Of a stretch of DNA of 64,000 nt, positions 29,665-37,239 are shown piece after piece (position 1 is the first letter of the stretch; each line of letters starts with the position of its first letter). The stretch covers positions 62,001 to 126,000 of the forward strand of contig QZIR01000062.1 of assembly GCA_003604975.1 (NCBI GenBank), in the 5' to 3' direction. The position numbers were made by a program, and so were the translations under genes. The notes beneath the pieces were generated by a model. The model searched no databases and had not been told where the DNA came from. It saw only the letters and a list, made by a program, of their open reading frames with translations. Source of the stretch: Desulforudis sp. Its GTDB lineage: Bacteria; Bacillota; Desulfotomaculia; Desulfotomaculales; Desulforudaceae.

Positions 29665-29790
29665 ATAAGCAAGAACACCTCCGAGCCCAGCGTCCTACCG
29701 TCTTGGACCACGGATCTGGGCCGTTAGGGTATATCGGGAAACTGATGTGCCTCCCGGAATTGGAAAGGATGGTGGGTAGAATGGGATTTC
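29665..29790 (+). promoter_or_regulatory. Probable Moco-type riboswitch upstream of moaA
   Basis: The 315-base gap before moaA holds the slipin terminator and then a structured block. CTCCGAGCCCAG (29679-29690) pairs by CCCAG with CTGGG at 29716-29720. Further on stand GTGCCTCCCGG (29748-29757) and GGAAAGGATGGTGGG (29762-29775). From memory these resemble conserved parts of the Moco RNA motif (CCGAGCC, GCCTCC, AAAGGA), known upstream of molybdenum cofactor genes including moaA. I could not run a covariance model. It could be the related tungsten-cofactor version. Confidence 0.55.
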
Positions 29791-29859
29791 TGTCATGCCC
29801 GGCGTGGTTCTCCGCTGACTGCCTGATTTTTGTTTGCTCACGGCCGGGGGGTGAGCCTG

Positions 29860-30834
29860 GTGCGTGATTGTTATCAGCGCAAGATTACTTACCTCCGTGT
29901 ATCGGTCACCGAACGCTGTAATTTCCGGTGCTTTTACTGCCGTCCGCGCGAAGGAGGAGCCGCCTCCGGTCGGGATATTCCGCTGGAGCACCTCGTACGC
30001 GTGGTTGACGCAGGGACTATGGTCGGCATCCGCAAGGTGCGGCTCACCGGTGGGGAACCGCTGGTCAGGAAGGACATTGTGGAATTGACGGCCAGGATCG
30101 CCGGTATGGAAGAGATTGACGATGTCGCTCTGACCACCAATGGTTCACTTCTTCGCCGCTATACGCCGGCGCTGCAAGAGGCCGGTCTGAAGCGCGTGAA
30201 CATAAGCCTCGATACCTTGAAACCGGACCGTTTCCAGAGAATCACCTGCAGCGGCAGACTCCAGGATGCCTGGGATGGTATCGAGGCGGCCCTGGAGTAC
30301 GGTCTTTACCCGGTAAAGCTCAACACCGTGGTCATGCGTGACGTAAACGACGATGAACTCCTGGATTTTGTCGCCCTTACCGAGAAGCTACCCCTGCACG
30401 TCCGGTTCATCGAGGTCATGCCGATTGGGGAGAGCAGTGAGCGGGCCAAGGGACAGCTAGTCACCGCCGAGGAGATAAAACAGGGGATCGAGTCTCGCTA
30501 CGGTAACCTGGAGCCGATCAAGTCTGCCGCCGGCGATGGTCCGGCCCGCTACTGGAAGGTGCCCGGAGCACCGGGAACGGTCGGGTTTATCGCCCCGCTT
30601 TCAGGCTATTTTTGCGACTCGTGCAATCGTCTGCGATTGACCGCCAGCGGTACCCTACGGCCCTGCCTCTGCCAGGGCGATGAATTGGACATGAACGATC
30701 TCCTGACCCGGGGCGCCAGTCGGACGGAACTGGCGGCGCTGATAGCCGAAGCGGTCACCAGAAAGCCGCAGGGGCACGCGGAGGATACTATCGAGCCGGT
30801 GGTGGATCGATTGATGTCACAAATTGGAGGGTAA
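29860..30834 (+). CDS. moaA: GTP 3',8-cyclase MoaA
   Basis: Radical SAM enzyme (about 324 aa) that starts molybdenum cofactor synthesis from GTP. The first cluster motif is TERCNFRCFYC; the SAM-binding RLTGGEPLVRKD follows near residue 60. The second cluster cysteines are in GYFCDSCNRLRLTASGTLRPCL near 250-270. I start at GTG 29860, giving MRDCYQRKITYLRVSVTERCN, which matches family N-termini; GGGGTGAG stands 5 bases upstream. The C-terminal double Gly (IGG) needed for activity is present. It is a lone moa gene here. Its radical chemistry yields 5'-deoxyadenosine. Confidence 0.95.
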   Translation: MRDCYQRKITYLRVSVTERCNFRCFYCRPREGGAASGRDIPLEHLVRVVDAGTMVGIRKVRLTGGEPLVRKDIVELTARIAGMEEIDDVALTTNGSLLRRYTPALQEAGLKRVNISLDTLKPDRFQRITCSGRLQDAWDGIEAALEYGLYPVKLNTVVMRDVNDDELLDFVALTEKLPLHVRFIEVMPIGESSERAKGQLVTAEEIKQGIESRYGNLEPIKSAAGDGPARYWKVPGAPGTVGFIAPLSGYFCDSCNRLRLTASGTLRPCLCQGDELDMNDLLTRGASRTELAALIAEAVTRKPQGHAEDTIEPVVDRLMSQIGG

Positions 30835-30836
30835 CC

Positions 30837-30866
30837 TTGACAGTATCTCCTGACTGAGCCTATAAT
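30837..30866 (+). promoter_or_regulatory. Consensus sigma-A promoter of the riboflavin operon
   Basis: Perfect TTGACA (30837-30842) and TATAAT (30861-30866) with an 18-base spacer, the closest match to consensus noticed in the window. It begins three bases after the moaA stop, and ribD starts about 130 bases downstream. Confidence 0.85.
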
Positions 30867-30994
30867 TTAAGCAGTTTTCAGGGGAATGAGCCAGGAAACG
30901 GTGGGCGTGACCGGTGCAGGCATTTGGTGCCGAGCGCCAGAGTTGCGCCCGTTTGGTTTTGTCGCTTGGTAGGCAAGCGGGGAGGACAGGCAAT
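30867..30994 (+). promoter_or_regulatory. Structured leader before ribD
   Basis: About 125 bases of untranslated leader between the promoter and ribD. A hairpin CGCTTG / CAAGCG lies at 30964-30980 directly before the GGGAGGA ribosome site, and other GC-rich stretches (GTGGGCGTGACCGG, GTGCCGAGCGCC) can pair. The conserved boxes of the FMN riboswitch are not recognisable. It may control the operon by another mechanism. Confidence 0.45.
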
Positions 30995-32098
30995 TTGGGC
31001 GATCGGGAATACATGCAGTTGGCTCTGGAACTCGCTAGTTGCGCCCGCGGGCGCACTAGCCCAAACCCGATGGTGGGCGCCGTTCTGGTTCGGGATGACG
31101 TTATCGTGGGCCGGGGATGGCACCAGCGGGCCGGTGAACCGCATGCGGAGATATTGGCTCTAAAGGACGCTGGAGAAGCAGCGCGGGGGGCGACGATGTA
31201 CGTGAGTCTTGAACCGTGCTGTCACACCGGCCGTACCGGACCTTGCACCGAAGCTGTGATTGGGGCCGGAGTGTCCAGGGTGATCGTGGCGATGCGCGAC
31301 CCCAACCCCCTGGTCGCCGGGAAAGGGATCACCCGGCTGAGGGATGCCGGCATCGAGGTCACGGACGGTGTTCTCGAGTCGGAGGCCAGGTCTCTCAACG
31401 AAGTGTTCATAAAGTACATTACCAGGCGCCTGCCTTTTGTAGTGTTGAAGGCGGCGGTAAGCCTGGACGGCAAGATTGCCACACACACCGGTGATTCACG
31501 CTGGATTACCGGTTCCGAGGCCAGGGAGTATGGACACCGGTTGCGCGATACTTACGACGCTATCTTGGTTGGGGCGGGTACGGTGCGCCAGGACGATCCG
31601 TCCCTGACCGCCAGACTGCCGGGTGCACGTGACCCGGTGCGTATCGTGCTGGACAGCCGTGGCACGATACCCCCGACGGCACGGGTGATCACTCAGACCT
31701 CAGACGCGCCGACGCTGGTGGCGGTGACTGCCGGGGCTCCGGAAGCGAGTCTTAAGGCCCTGGAATCGACCGGGGCCGGGATCGTCGTGGCTGGCGAGGG
31801 GTCGCGGGTGGATCTCCCACTCCTGATGCGGGAACTGGCCGCCCGTCAGATTACGAGTGTGCTAGTGGAGGGCGGCGGTCAAGTGCACGCATCCTTTATC
31901 GCCGCCCGCCTCCCGGACAAAGTGGTGTGGTTTATCGCACCGAAGATTATCGGCGGTATCCGGGCGCCTGGGGCCGTATCCGGCCTGGGGGCGGAGCGCA
32001 TGGCCGATGTACCGGTCCTGGACCAGGTTACGGTTAAGCGCTTGGGGCAGGATATCTGTATCGAAGGCTACTTTCCGCGTACCCAGGGAGCGGGTTAG
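30995..32098 (+). CDS. ribD: Riboflavin biosynthesis deaminase/reductase RibD
   Basis: Bifunctional enzyme (about 367 aa) that deaminates and then reduces the pyrimidine intermediate of riboflavin synthesis. The N-terminal deaminase has HAEILAL and PCCHTGRTGPCTEAV, the zinc-binding His and Cys residues. TSPNPMVGAVLV lies before them. The C-terminal reductase begins near residue 145 with VLKAAVSLDGKIATHTGDSRWITG and contains AILVGAGTVRQDDPSLTAR. I choose TTG 30995, with GGGAGGA 8 bases upstream, giving MGDREYMQLALELA, which fits the family better than the longer frame. Confidence 0.95.
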   Translation: MGDREYMQLALELASCARGRTSPNPMVGAVLVRDDVIVGRGWHQRAGEPHAEILALKDAGEAARGATMYVSLEPCCHTGRTGPCTEAVIGAGVSRVIVAMRDPNPLVAGKGITRLRDAGIEVTDGVLESEARSLNEVFIKYITRRLPFVVLKAAVSLDGKIATHTGDSRWITGSEAREYGHRLRDTYDAILVGAGTVRQDDPSLTARLPGARDPVRIVLDSRGTIPPTARVITQTSDAPTLVAVTAGAPEASLKALESTGAGIVVAGEGSRVDLPLLMRELAARQITSVLVEGGGQVHASFIAARLPDKVVWFIAPKIIGGIRAPGAVSGLGAERMADVPVLDQVTVKRLGQDICIEGYFPRTQGAG

Positions 32099-32146
32099 TA
32101 TAGGTTCCTGACGATCAAGACGTTTCCGAAATAAAGGTGGGATTCG

Positions 32147-32800
32147 ATGTTTACCGGAATCATTGAAGAACTTGGAACGCTGGAGCGCATCGAGCGGGGT
32201 TCGGTCTCGGCACACCTGAACATCAGGGTCAGAGAAATACTAAAAGACGTGCGCCTTGGGGATAGCATCTCGGTGAACGGGGTATGCCTGACGGTGACCG
32301 ATTTCGCCAGTGACCGTTTCACAGCTGATGTAATGGGGGAAACGCTTGCCAAGACCAACCTGGGTAATCTGCGTATCGGGGACCGGGTGAACCTAGAACG
32401 GGCGCTCAGGATGGGGGACAGGCTTGGTGGTCATCTGGTCAGTGGGCACATTGACGGGGTGGGTACCATCGTAGACAAGGCTCCGCACGGAATAGCCCAG
32501 GTTTTCACCGTGGAGGCTCCAGATGTGGTGATGCGTTACGTCATTCGCAAGGGCTCCTTGGCCATTGACGGGATCAGCCTGACGGTAGTGGACTGCACCG
32601 ACCGCTCCTTCCGGGTGTCCATCATTCCGCACACCGCGAAAATGACCACGCTCGGTTTTAAGAAAAAGGGTGACAGTGTCAATCTGGAGGCCGACATGCT
32701 GGCCCGGTATGTGGAAAAACTCCTTCAGGGTCGTGAACCCAAGGCTGATGGCAGCGGAAAACTTGATAACACATTTCTGAGTAAGCACGGGTTCCTGTAG
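32147..32800 (+). CDS. ribE: Riboflavin synthase, alpha subunit
   Basis: Riboflavin synthase (217 aa), which dismutates two lumazine molecules to riboflavin. It shows the two repeated barrels of the family. The first opens with MFTGIIEELGTLERI and SISVNGVCLTVT. The second has GHLVSGHIDGVGTI near residue 97 and SLAIDGISLTVV near 145, with HTAKMTTLGFKKKGDSVNLEADMLARYVEKL near 165. The ATG follows AAGGTGGG. It is the second gene of the rib operon. The symbol follows the Bacillus ribE usage; some databases call it ribC. Confidence 0.95.
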   Translation: MFTGIIEELGTLERIERGSVSAHLNIRVREILKDVRLGDSISVNGVCLTVTDFASDRFTADVMGETLAKTNLGNLRIGDRVNLERALRMGDRLGGHLVSGHIDGVGTIVDKAPHGIAQVFTVEAPDVVMRYVIRKGSLAIDGISLTVVDCTDRSFRVSIIPHTAKMTTLGFKKKGDSVNLEADMLARYVEKLLQGREPKADGSGKLDNTFLSKHGFL

Positions 32801-32955
32801 GGGCGGAAAAGATGGGGGAATCCACTTCGGTTCCAGAAAATGATTGATGCTTGTTTGACTTTCTGGCGGTGGTGAGCGACAATTTCAATTGGGGGTTCTC
32901 AGTATAGGGGACGCTGGACCAGTTGTTACAGCGTTTTCAAGGGGGAGGTAGTAGT

Positions 32956-34170
32956 TTGAAGTTTAGTACAATTGAAGAAGCTATCGAGGATTTTCGGCAG
33001 GGTAAGATGTTGGTCGTGGTAGACGACGAGGACCGGGAAAACGAGGGCGACCTGGTGATGGCTGCCGAGAAGGTTACCCCCGAGGCGATTAACTTCATGA
33101 CCAAGTACGGCCGGGGTTTGGTCTGCATGCCGATTTCCGGCGAACTCGCCGAACAGCTGGATCTTAATCCGATGGTGGTTAACAACACCGACCCGCACTC
33201 AACGGCCTTTACCGTTTCCGTGGATGCCCAGGGTACCACCACCGGCATCTCCGCCTATGAGCGGGCATTGACCGTCAAGAAAATTATCGACCCGCGGACG
33301 AGGGCCAATGACTTGCGCCGACCGGGGCACATCTTTCCGTTGCGGGCCAAAGACGGCGGTGTGCTGCGCCGAGCCGGGCACACCGAGGCGGCGATCGACC
33401 TGGCCCGGTTGGCCGGACTGTACCCCGCTGGCGTAATTTGCGAGATAATGAAGGAAGACGGTACCATGGCCAGGGTGCCGGAATTGCTGGAGTTTGTGGA
33501 GACACACGGTCTGCGCATCATTACGATTGCCGACCTGATCCGCTACCGGCGCCGGTATGAGCGCCTGGTGCGTCATGTGGGACAGGCCAAACTGCCGACC
33601 AAATACGGGGAGTTCGTGATTCACGCCTACGAAAGCCTGCTGGACGGGAAAGGTCATCTGGCCGTGGTTAAGGGTGACCTGAGCAAGGTGGAGGCGCCTC
33701 TGGTCAGGGTGCACTCGGAGTGCCTGACCGGCGACGTTTTTGGGTCCTTGAGGTGTGACTGTGGCAGCCAGATCGCCCGGGCCCTGAGCCGGATCGAGGC
33801 TGAGGGGGCAGGCATTCTGTTGTACATGCGGCAGGAAGGACGCGGAATTGGCATTCTGAACAAAATTAAGGCTTACGAACTGCAGGACAATGGCAAGGAT
33901 ACTGTGGAGGCCAACGAGGCGCTGGGGTTTCCTCCGGACCTGCGTGATTACGGAATCGGAGCCCAAATCCTCTCCGACCTGGGCCTGACCAGGCTTAGAA
34001 TAATGACCAACAACCCGCGTAAGATCGCCGGGTTGGAGGGTCACGGTTTGGAAGTTGTTGAGCGTGTGCCCATTGAGATTGAGCCCTGTGACGATAACTG
34101 TTTCTACCTGACGACCAAAAAGCGAAAGCTGGGACACATGCTGTCCTTGAAATCAATTAAGGAGCGGTGA
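32956..34170 (+). CDS. ribBA: Bifunctional DHBP synthase / GTP cyclohydrolase II
   Basis: Two-domain enzyme (404 aa) supplying both precursors of riboflavin. The N-terminal half makes 3,4-dihydroxy-2-butanone 4-phosphate from ribulose 5-phosphate ([46 protein letters not shown]). The C-terminal half opens the GTP ring with a zinc site in [15 protein letters not shown] and the loop [11 protein letters not shown] use TTG 32956, with GGAGGT about 8 bases upstream, giving [13 protein letters not shown]; the frame starts earlier but without support. Its stop overlaps the region of the ribH ribosome site. Confidence 0.96.
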   Translation: MKFSTIEEAIEDFRQGKMLVVVDDEDRENEGDLVMAAEKVTPEAINFMTKYGRGLVCMPISGELAEQLDLNPMVVNNTDPHSTAFTVSVDAQGTTTGISAYERALTVKKIIDPRTRANDLRRPGHIFPLRAKDGGVLRRAGHTEAAIDLARLAGLYPAGVICEIMKEDGTMARVPELLEFVETHGLRIITIADLIRYRRRYERLVRHVGQAKLPTKYGEFVIHAYESLLDGKGHLAVVKGDLSKVEAPLVRVHSECLTGDVFGSLRCDCGSQIARALSRIEAEGAGILLYMRQEGRGIGILNKIKAYELQDNGKDTVEANEALGFPPDLRDYGIGAQILSDLGLTRLRIMTNNPRKIAGLEGHGLEVVERVPIEIEPCDDNCFYLTTKKRKLGHMLSLKSIKER

Positions 34171-34172
34171 TA

Positions 34173-34643
34173 ATGGCAAAGTTCTACGAGGGTCACCTTG
34201 TCGGAGAAGGCCTGCGCTTTGGGATTGTCGTTGGCCGGTTTAACGAGTTCATTACCCAAAAACTACTGAGCGGCGCGCTTGATGCCCTGGTTCGGCACGG
34301 CGTCGACGAGTTGAACATCGAGGTGGCCTGGGTACCGGGTGCTTTCGAGGTTCCGGTTGTCGCCAAACGCATGGCTGCTTCCAACCGGTATGACGCTATC
34401 CTTTGCCTGGGAGCCGTAATTCGTGGGAGCACGCCGCATTTTGACTACGTAGCCTCCGAAGTCTCCAAGGGCGTGGCCAAGGTTGGGCTGGACAGCGGTA
34501 CTCCGGTCATCTTTGGAGTCATCACCGCCGATACGATTGAGCAGGCTATCGAGCGGGCCGGAACCAAGGCCGGGAACAAGGGCTGGGAGGCCGCGGTCGG
34601 CGGTATCGAAATGGCCAACCTGATGCGAAACATGGGCATGTAG
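34173..34643 (+). CDS. ribH: 6,7-dimethyl-8-ribityllumazine synthase
   Basis: Lumazine synthase (156 aa), the penultimate step of riboflavin synthesis, which usually assembles into hollow shells. Motifs: [38 protein letters not shown] near residue 53, [16 protein letters not shown] near 77 with catalytic His, and [20 protein letters not shown] near 112. The ATG at 34173 has AAGGAG upstream, which lies in the ribBA end. The last blocks [17 protein letters not shown] are standard. It completes the four-gene pathway from this operon. Confidence 0.96.
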   Translation: MAKFYEGHLVGEGLRFGIVVGRFNEFITQKLLSGALDALVRHGVDELNIEVAWVPGAFEVPVVAKRMAASNRYDAILCLGAVIRGSTPHFDYVASEVSKGVAKVGLDSGTPVIFGVITADTIEQAIERAGTKAGNKGWEAAVGGIEMANLMRNMGM

Positions 34644-34666
34644 CTCCCCCCTTAAGGAGGCCAGTC

Positions 34667-35704
34667 GTGTCAAACAAGGATATTACAAGCGTTCACGATA
34701 TTCCCGGTTTTAAACCTGAACGTGATCGACTGCATTCGGCCACCCACGACGAAATCCGGCGGGGCTGGACAACCGACGTCTACTTTGCCAAGACTCTGGA
34801 CGTCCTGCGGGCGCTTGGACTTGAAGAGACCGATGTCATTGCCGAGGTTTTCTGCAACCGCCCGGGTGTGATTTCGGGTATCGATCAGGTAGTTCACCTC
34901 CTTCGTGACCGTGAAGTCCGGATTTGGGGTCTTTCTGAGGGAGAGGAGATGCACGAAAAAGAAGTCGTGATGCGTATCGAGGGGCGGTATGCTGACTTCG
35001 GTGTGTTCGAAACGGCCTTGCTTGGTATTTTGGCCAGTTCAAGCGGCTGGGCTACGGCGGCCCGAGCCTGCCGTCTCGCTGCGGGCGATAAGGGAGTTAT
35101 CTCCTTTGGCGCCCGGCACGTGCATCCTGCGGTGGCGCCGGTGATGGAGTTTGCGGCCCTGACCGGCGGATGTGACGGGGTCAGCTGTGTTTTGGCCGCG
35201 GCCTTAGCTGGGCGTGAGCCCATAGGTACCATTCCCCATGCCTGCTTCCTTATTGCCGGTGACACGCTCAGGGTGGCCAGGATGTACCCTGAGGCGATGT
35301 CTCCCGGTACACCGACAATTGTCCTGGTGGACACCTTTAAGGATGAAGTGGAAGAAACGCTGCGGGTGGCCCGGGAAATAGGGCCCAGGCTGGACGGGAT
35401 CCGCCTGGATACTCCCTCGGAACGAGGCGGTGTGACACCGGCGCTGGTGCGGGAGATTAAGGAACACCTGAGGTTGGAGGGGCTCACCGGGGTCCGAATA
35501 ATTGTATCGGGCGGTCTGGATCCGGAACGGATCCGTACGCTTTCTGAGGCCGGGGCCGATGTGTTCGGGGTTGGGAGTTACATTTCGGCGGCTCCGCCGA
35601 TTGATATGACCATGGACATTAAGGAAGTGGAGGGGCGGCCAATCGCCAAACGCGGCCGCATCCCCGGCAGGACTGCTTCTCCGCGTCTGAAACGCTTGTT
35701 GTAG
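34667..35704 (+). CDS. Nicotinate phosphoribosyltransferase
   Basis: Salvages nicotinate to nicotinate mononucleotide for NAD synthesis. The 345-residue protein is of the short type, shared with archaea and many Firmicutes, rather than the roughly 400-490-residue type of E. coli PncB. Blocks: TTDVYFAKTLDVLRALG, FCNRPGVISGIDQVVHLL, FETALLGILASSSGWATAA near residue 118, FGARHVHPAVAPVMEFAA near 148 with the phosphorylated-His-type region, GTIPHACFL near 190 and SGGLDPERIRTLSEAGADVFGVGSYI near 285. GTG start with AAGGAGG upstream. It follows ribH by 23 bases and probably shares the rib transcript. Confidence 0.9.
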   Translation: MSNKDITSVHDIPGFKPERDRLHSATHDEIRRGWTTDVYFAKTLDVLRALGLEETDVIAEVFCNRPGVISGIDQVVHLLRDREVRIWGLSEGEEMHEKEVVMRIEGRYADFGVFETALLGILASSSGWATAARACRLAAGDKGVISFGARHVHPAVAPVMEFAALTGGCDGVSCVLAAALAGREPIGTIPHACFLIAGDTLRVARMYPEAMSPGTPTIVLVDTFKDEVEETLRVAREIGPRLDGIRLDTPSERGGVTPALVREIKEHLRLEGLTGVRIIVSGGLDPERIRTLSEAGADVFGVGSYISAAPPIDMTMDIKEVEGRPIAKRGRIPGRTASPRLKRLL

Positions 35705-35745
35705 TAGTCCGTGCGTAACCGACCTCGGTGCGTTCCAAAAAAGAG

Positions 35746-35770
35746 AAAAACGGCCTTTTAGCCGTTTTTT
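35746..35770. terminator. Bidirectional terminator between the rib operon and rpmB
   Basis: AAAAACGGC pairs with GCCGTTTTT around CTTTTA, with T-runs on both strands. It serves the convergent nicotinate phosphoribosyltransferase and rpmB genes. Confidence 0.9.
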
Positions 35771-35774
35771 GCGC

Positions 35775-35966
35775 TTAGATGGTACGCTGTACCTTGCCGC
35801 TCTTCAGGCAGGTGGTGCACACCCTGATCCTCTTGGGGGAACCGTCTACGATGGCCTTGACCTTCTGCAGGTTAGGCTCCCAGCGGCGCTTGCTCCGGAT
35901 GTGGGAATGGCTGACGTTCATTCCAACCACGACACCCTTACCGCAGACTTCGCATACCTTGGACAC
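35775..35966 (-). CDS. rpmB: 50S ribosomal protein L28 (zinc-ribbon form)
   Basis: Large-subunit protein L28 (63 aa). The sequence opens MSKVCEVCGKGVVVGMNVSHSHIRSKRRW and continues PNLQKVKAIVDG with CTTCLKSGKV near the end. The two CxxC pairs mark the zinc-containing form. I start at GTG 35966, with GGAGGTGG 6 bases upstream; the frame runs further up but with unrelated residues. It is a single minus-strand gene facing the rib operon, with a T-rich hairpin just after its stop. Confidence 0.95.
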   Translation of the reverse strand: MSKVCEVCGKGVVVGMNVSHSHIRSKRRWEPNLQKVKAIVDGSPKRIRVCTTCLKSGKVQRTI

Positions 35967-36052
35967 ATTCTCCACCTCCTTAACAAACCACTTTCCCATT
36001 TTACCAGATCCATCTACGTGAATCAAGCACAATATCCAGTCCTGTTATCAGC

Positions 36053-36082
36053 CTGTGACAAGGGAGATAGTCCCCTTTTTCT
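36053..36082. repeat. GGGAGATAGTCCCC-type short repeat
   Basis: GTGACAAGGGAGATAGTCCCC followed by TTTTT on the plus strand, similar to the palindrome near 13200. It may be a dispersed repeat or act as a weak terminator between the activase gene and rpmB. Confidence 0.4.
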
Positions 36083-36087
36083 CAACT

Positions 36088-37095
36088 TTAGACGCTGAGC
36101 GGGGACTCGCGTTCTTCGGCGCGGTCATCCGAGGAGACGCTCAGGTTATACCATTTCCCACAGCGTGAACCCCACCGGCTGACCAACTCACCGCTGATAT
36201 ACACCTCGTTGACCTCGCAGTTGTTTGGACAGTCGGAACAACTAAACGTCCGGGGACTGCAGGTAAACTCGGCAATTTGGGACGCCCCCCGGAAATTACT
36301 CGCCCGCCGATAACGTTCGGCGTTACGCTTGGCCAGGATTGCGGAACCAAAAGCGCCCATGACCTTGAAGTATTCAGGGACGATAATCTTCATGCCAAGA
36401 CGCTTCTTGAAGGCCGCGCGGATGCCGACGTTAGCGGCTACCCCGCCCTGAAACAGGATCACGGGTTCAATCCGGCGCCCACGGGCGACGTTGGCAAGGT
36501 AGTTGCCTACCAGAGCCAGACAGAGACCGGCAATCAGGTCTTCCTTTCTATAACCCATCTGCTGCTTGTGAATCAGGTCTGATTCAGCGAACACGCCGCA
36601 GCGCCCGGCGATCTTGATCGGGCTGGTTGAACGCAGGGCATAGTCGCCGAATTCCTCGATTGGAATGCCCAGCCGGACAGCCTGGTGATCTAGAAAGGAA
36701 CCAGTACCGGCCGCGCATACGGTATTCATGTTAAAGCCTACGGGCACGCCGTCGCGAAAGAAGATAATCTTGGAGTCCTGGCCACCGATATCAATAACGG
36801 TACGTACCCTCGGCTCGATGTGTCTGGCAGCCATGGCGTGGGCGGTGATTTCATTCTTAATAACGTCGGCACCAACCATGATCCCCGCCAAGCGTCGCCC
36901 GCTTCCGGTGGTGCCGACTCCGGCGACCTTGACCTCGCCCATTTGGTTATAGAGATCCCGGAAGGACTGCTGGATGGCGTTGATCGGACCACCCTCGGTG
37001 CGCAGGTAACTTGAGAAATGAAGATTGAGCTCGTCGTCAATCAGCGCAAGCTTAGTGGTAACACTCCCGACGTCGATTCCCAGATAATATCGCAT
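36088..37095 (-). CDS. 2-hydroxyacyl-CoA dehydratase activase (BadF/HgdC family)
   Basis: An ATPase (335 aa) of the BadF/BadG/BcrA/HgdC family. These homodimers hold one 4Fe-4S cluster and inject an electron into an acyl-CoA dehydratase or benzoyl-CoA reductase at the cost of ATP. The actin-like fold shows GIDVGSVTTKLALID, the VGTTGSGR loop near residue 60 and DIGGQDSKII near 105. The cluster cysteines are in NTVCAAGTGSF near 132 and GRCGVFAESD near 170. A C-terminal 60-residue extension has its own cysteines (FTCSPRTFSCSDCPNNC), less usual for HgdC. The partner lies upstream on the same strand. Confidence 0.9.
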   Translation of the reverse strand: MRYYLGIDVGSVTTKLALIDDELNLHFSSYLRTEGGPINAIQQSFRDLYNQMGEVKVAGVGTTGSGRRLAGIMVGADVIKNEITAHAMAARHIEPRVRTVIDIGGQDSKIIFFRDGVPVGFNMNTVCAAGTGSFLDHQAVRLGIPIEEFGDYALRSTSPIKIAGRCGVFAESDLIHKQQMGYRKEDLIAGLCLALVGNYLANVARGRRIEPVILFQGGVAANVGIRAAFKKRLGMKIIVPEYFKVMGAFGSAILAKRNAERYRRASNFRGASQIAEFTCSPRTFSCSDCPNNCEVNEVYISGELVSRWGSRCGKWYNLSVSSDDRAEERESPLSV

Positions 37096-37239
37096 AAAGC
37101 CCTCCTTGGTTCCAGGAGCCCGCTTTCAAACATCGCTGGCTTTGCCACGCTCGATTTTTGCGGCCTCCGCTTCTTGCCTTTGTACGATTCAACAAGCCCG
37201 CTACCGAGGCATATCTGACCAGCCCTAAACTGAGAACAC

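Noticed and set aside
30867-30994. FMN riboswitch before ribD
   Set aside because: The conserved boxes around the six-stem junction are not found; only unspecific hairpins are visible.
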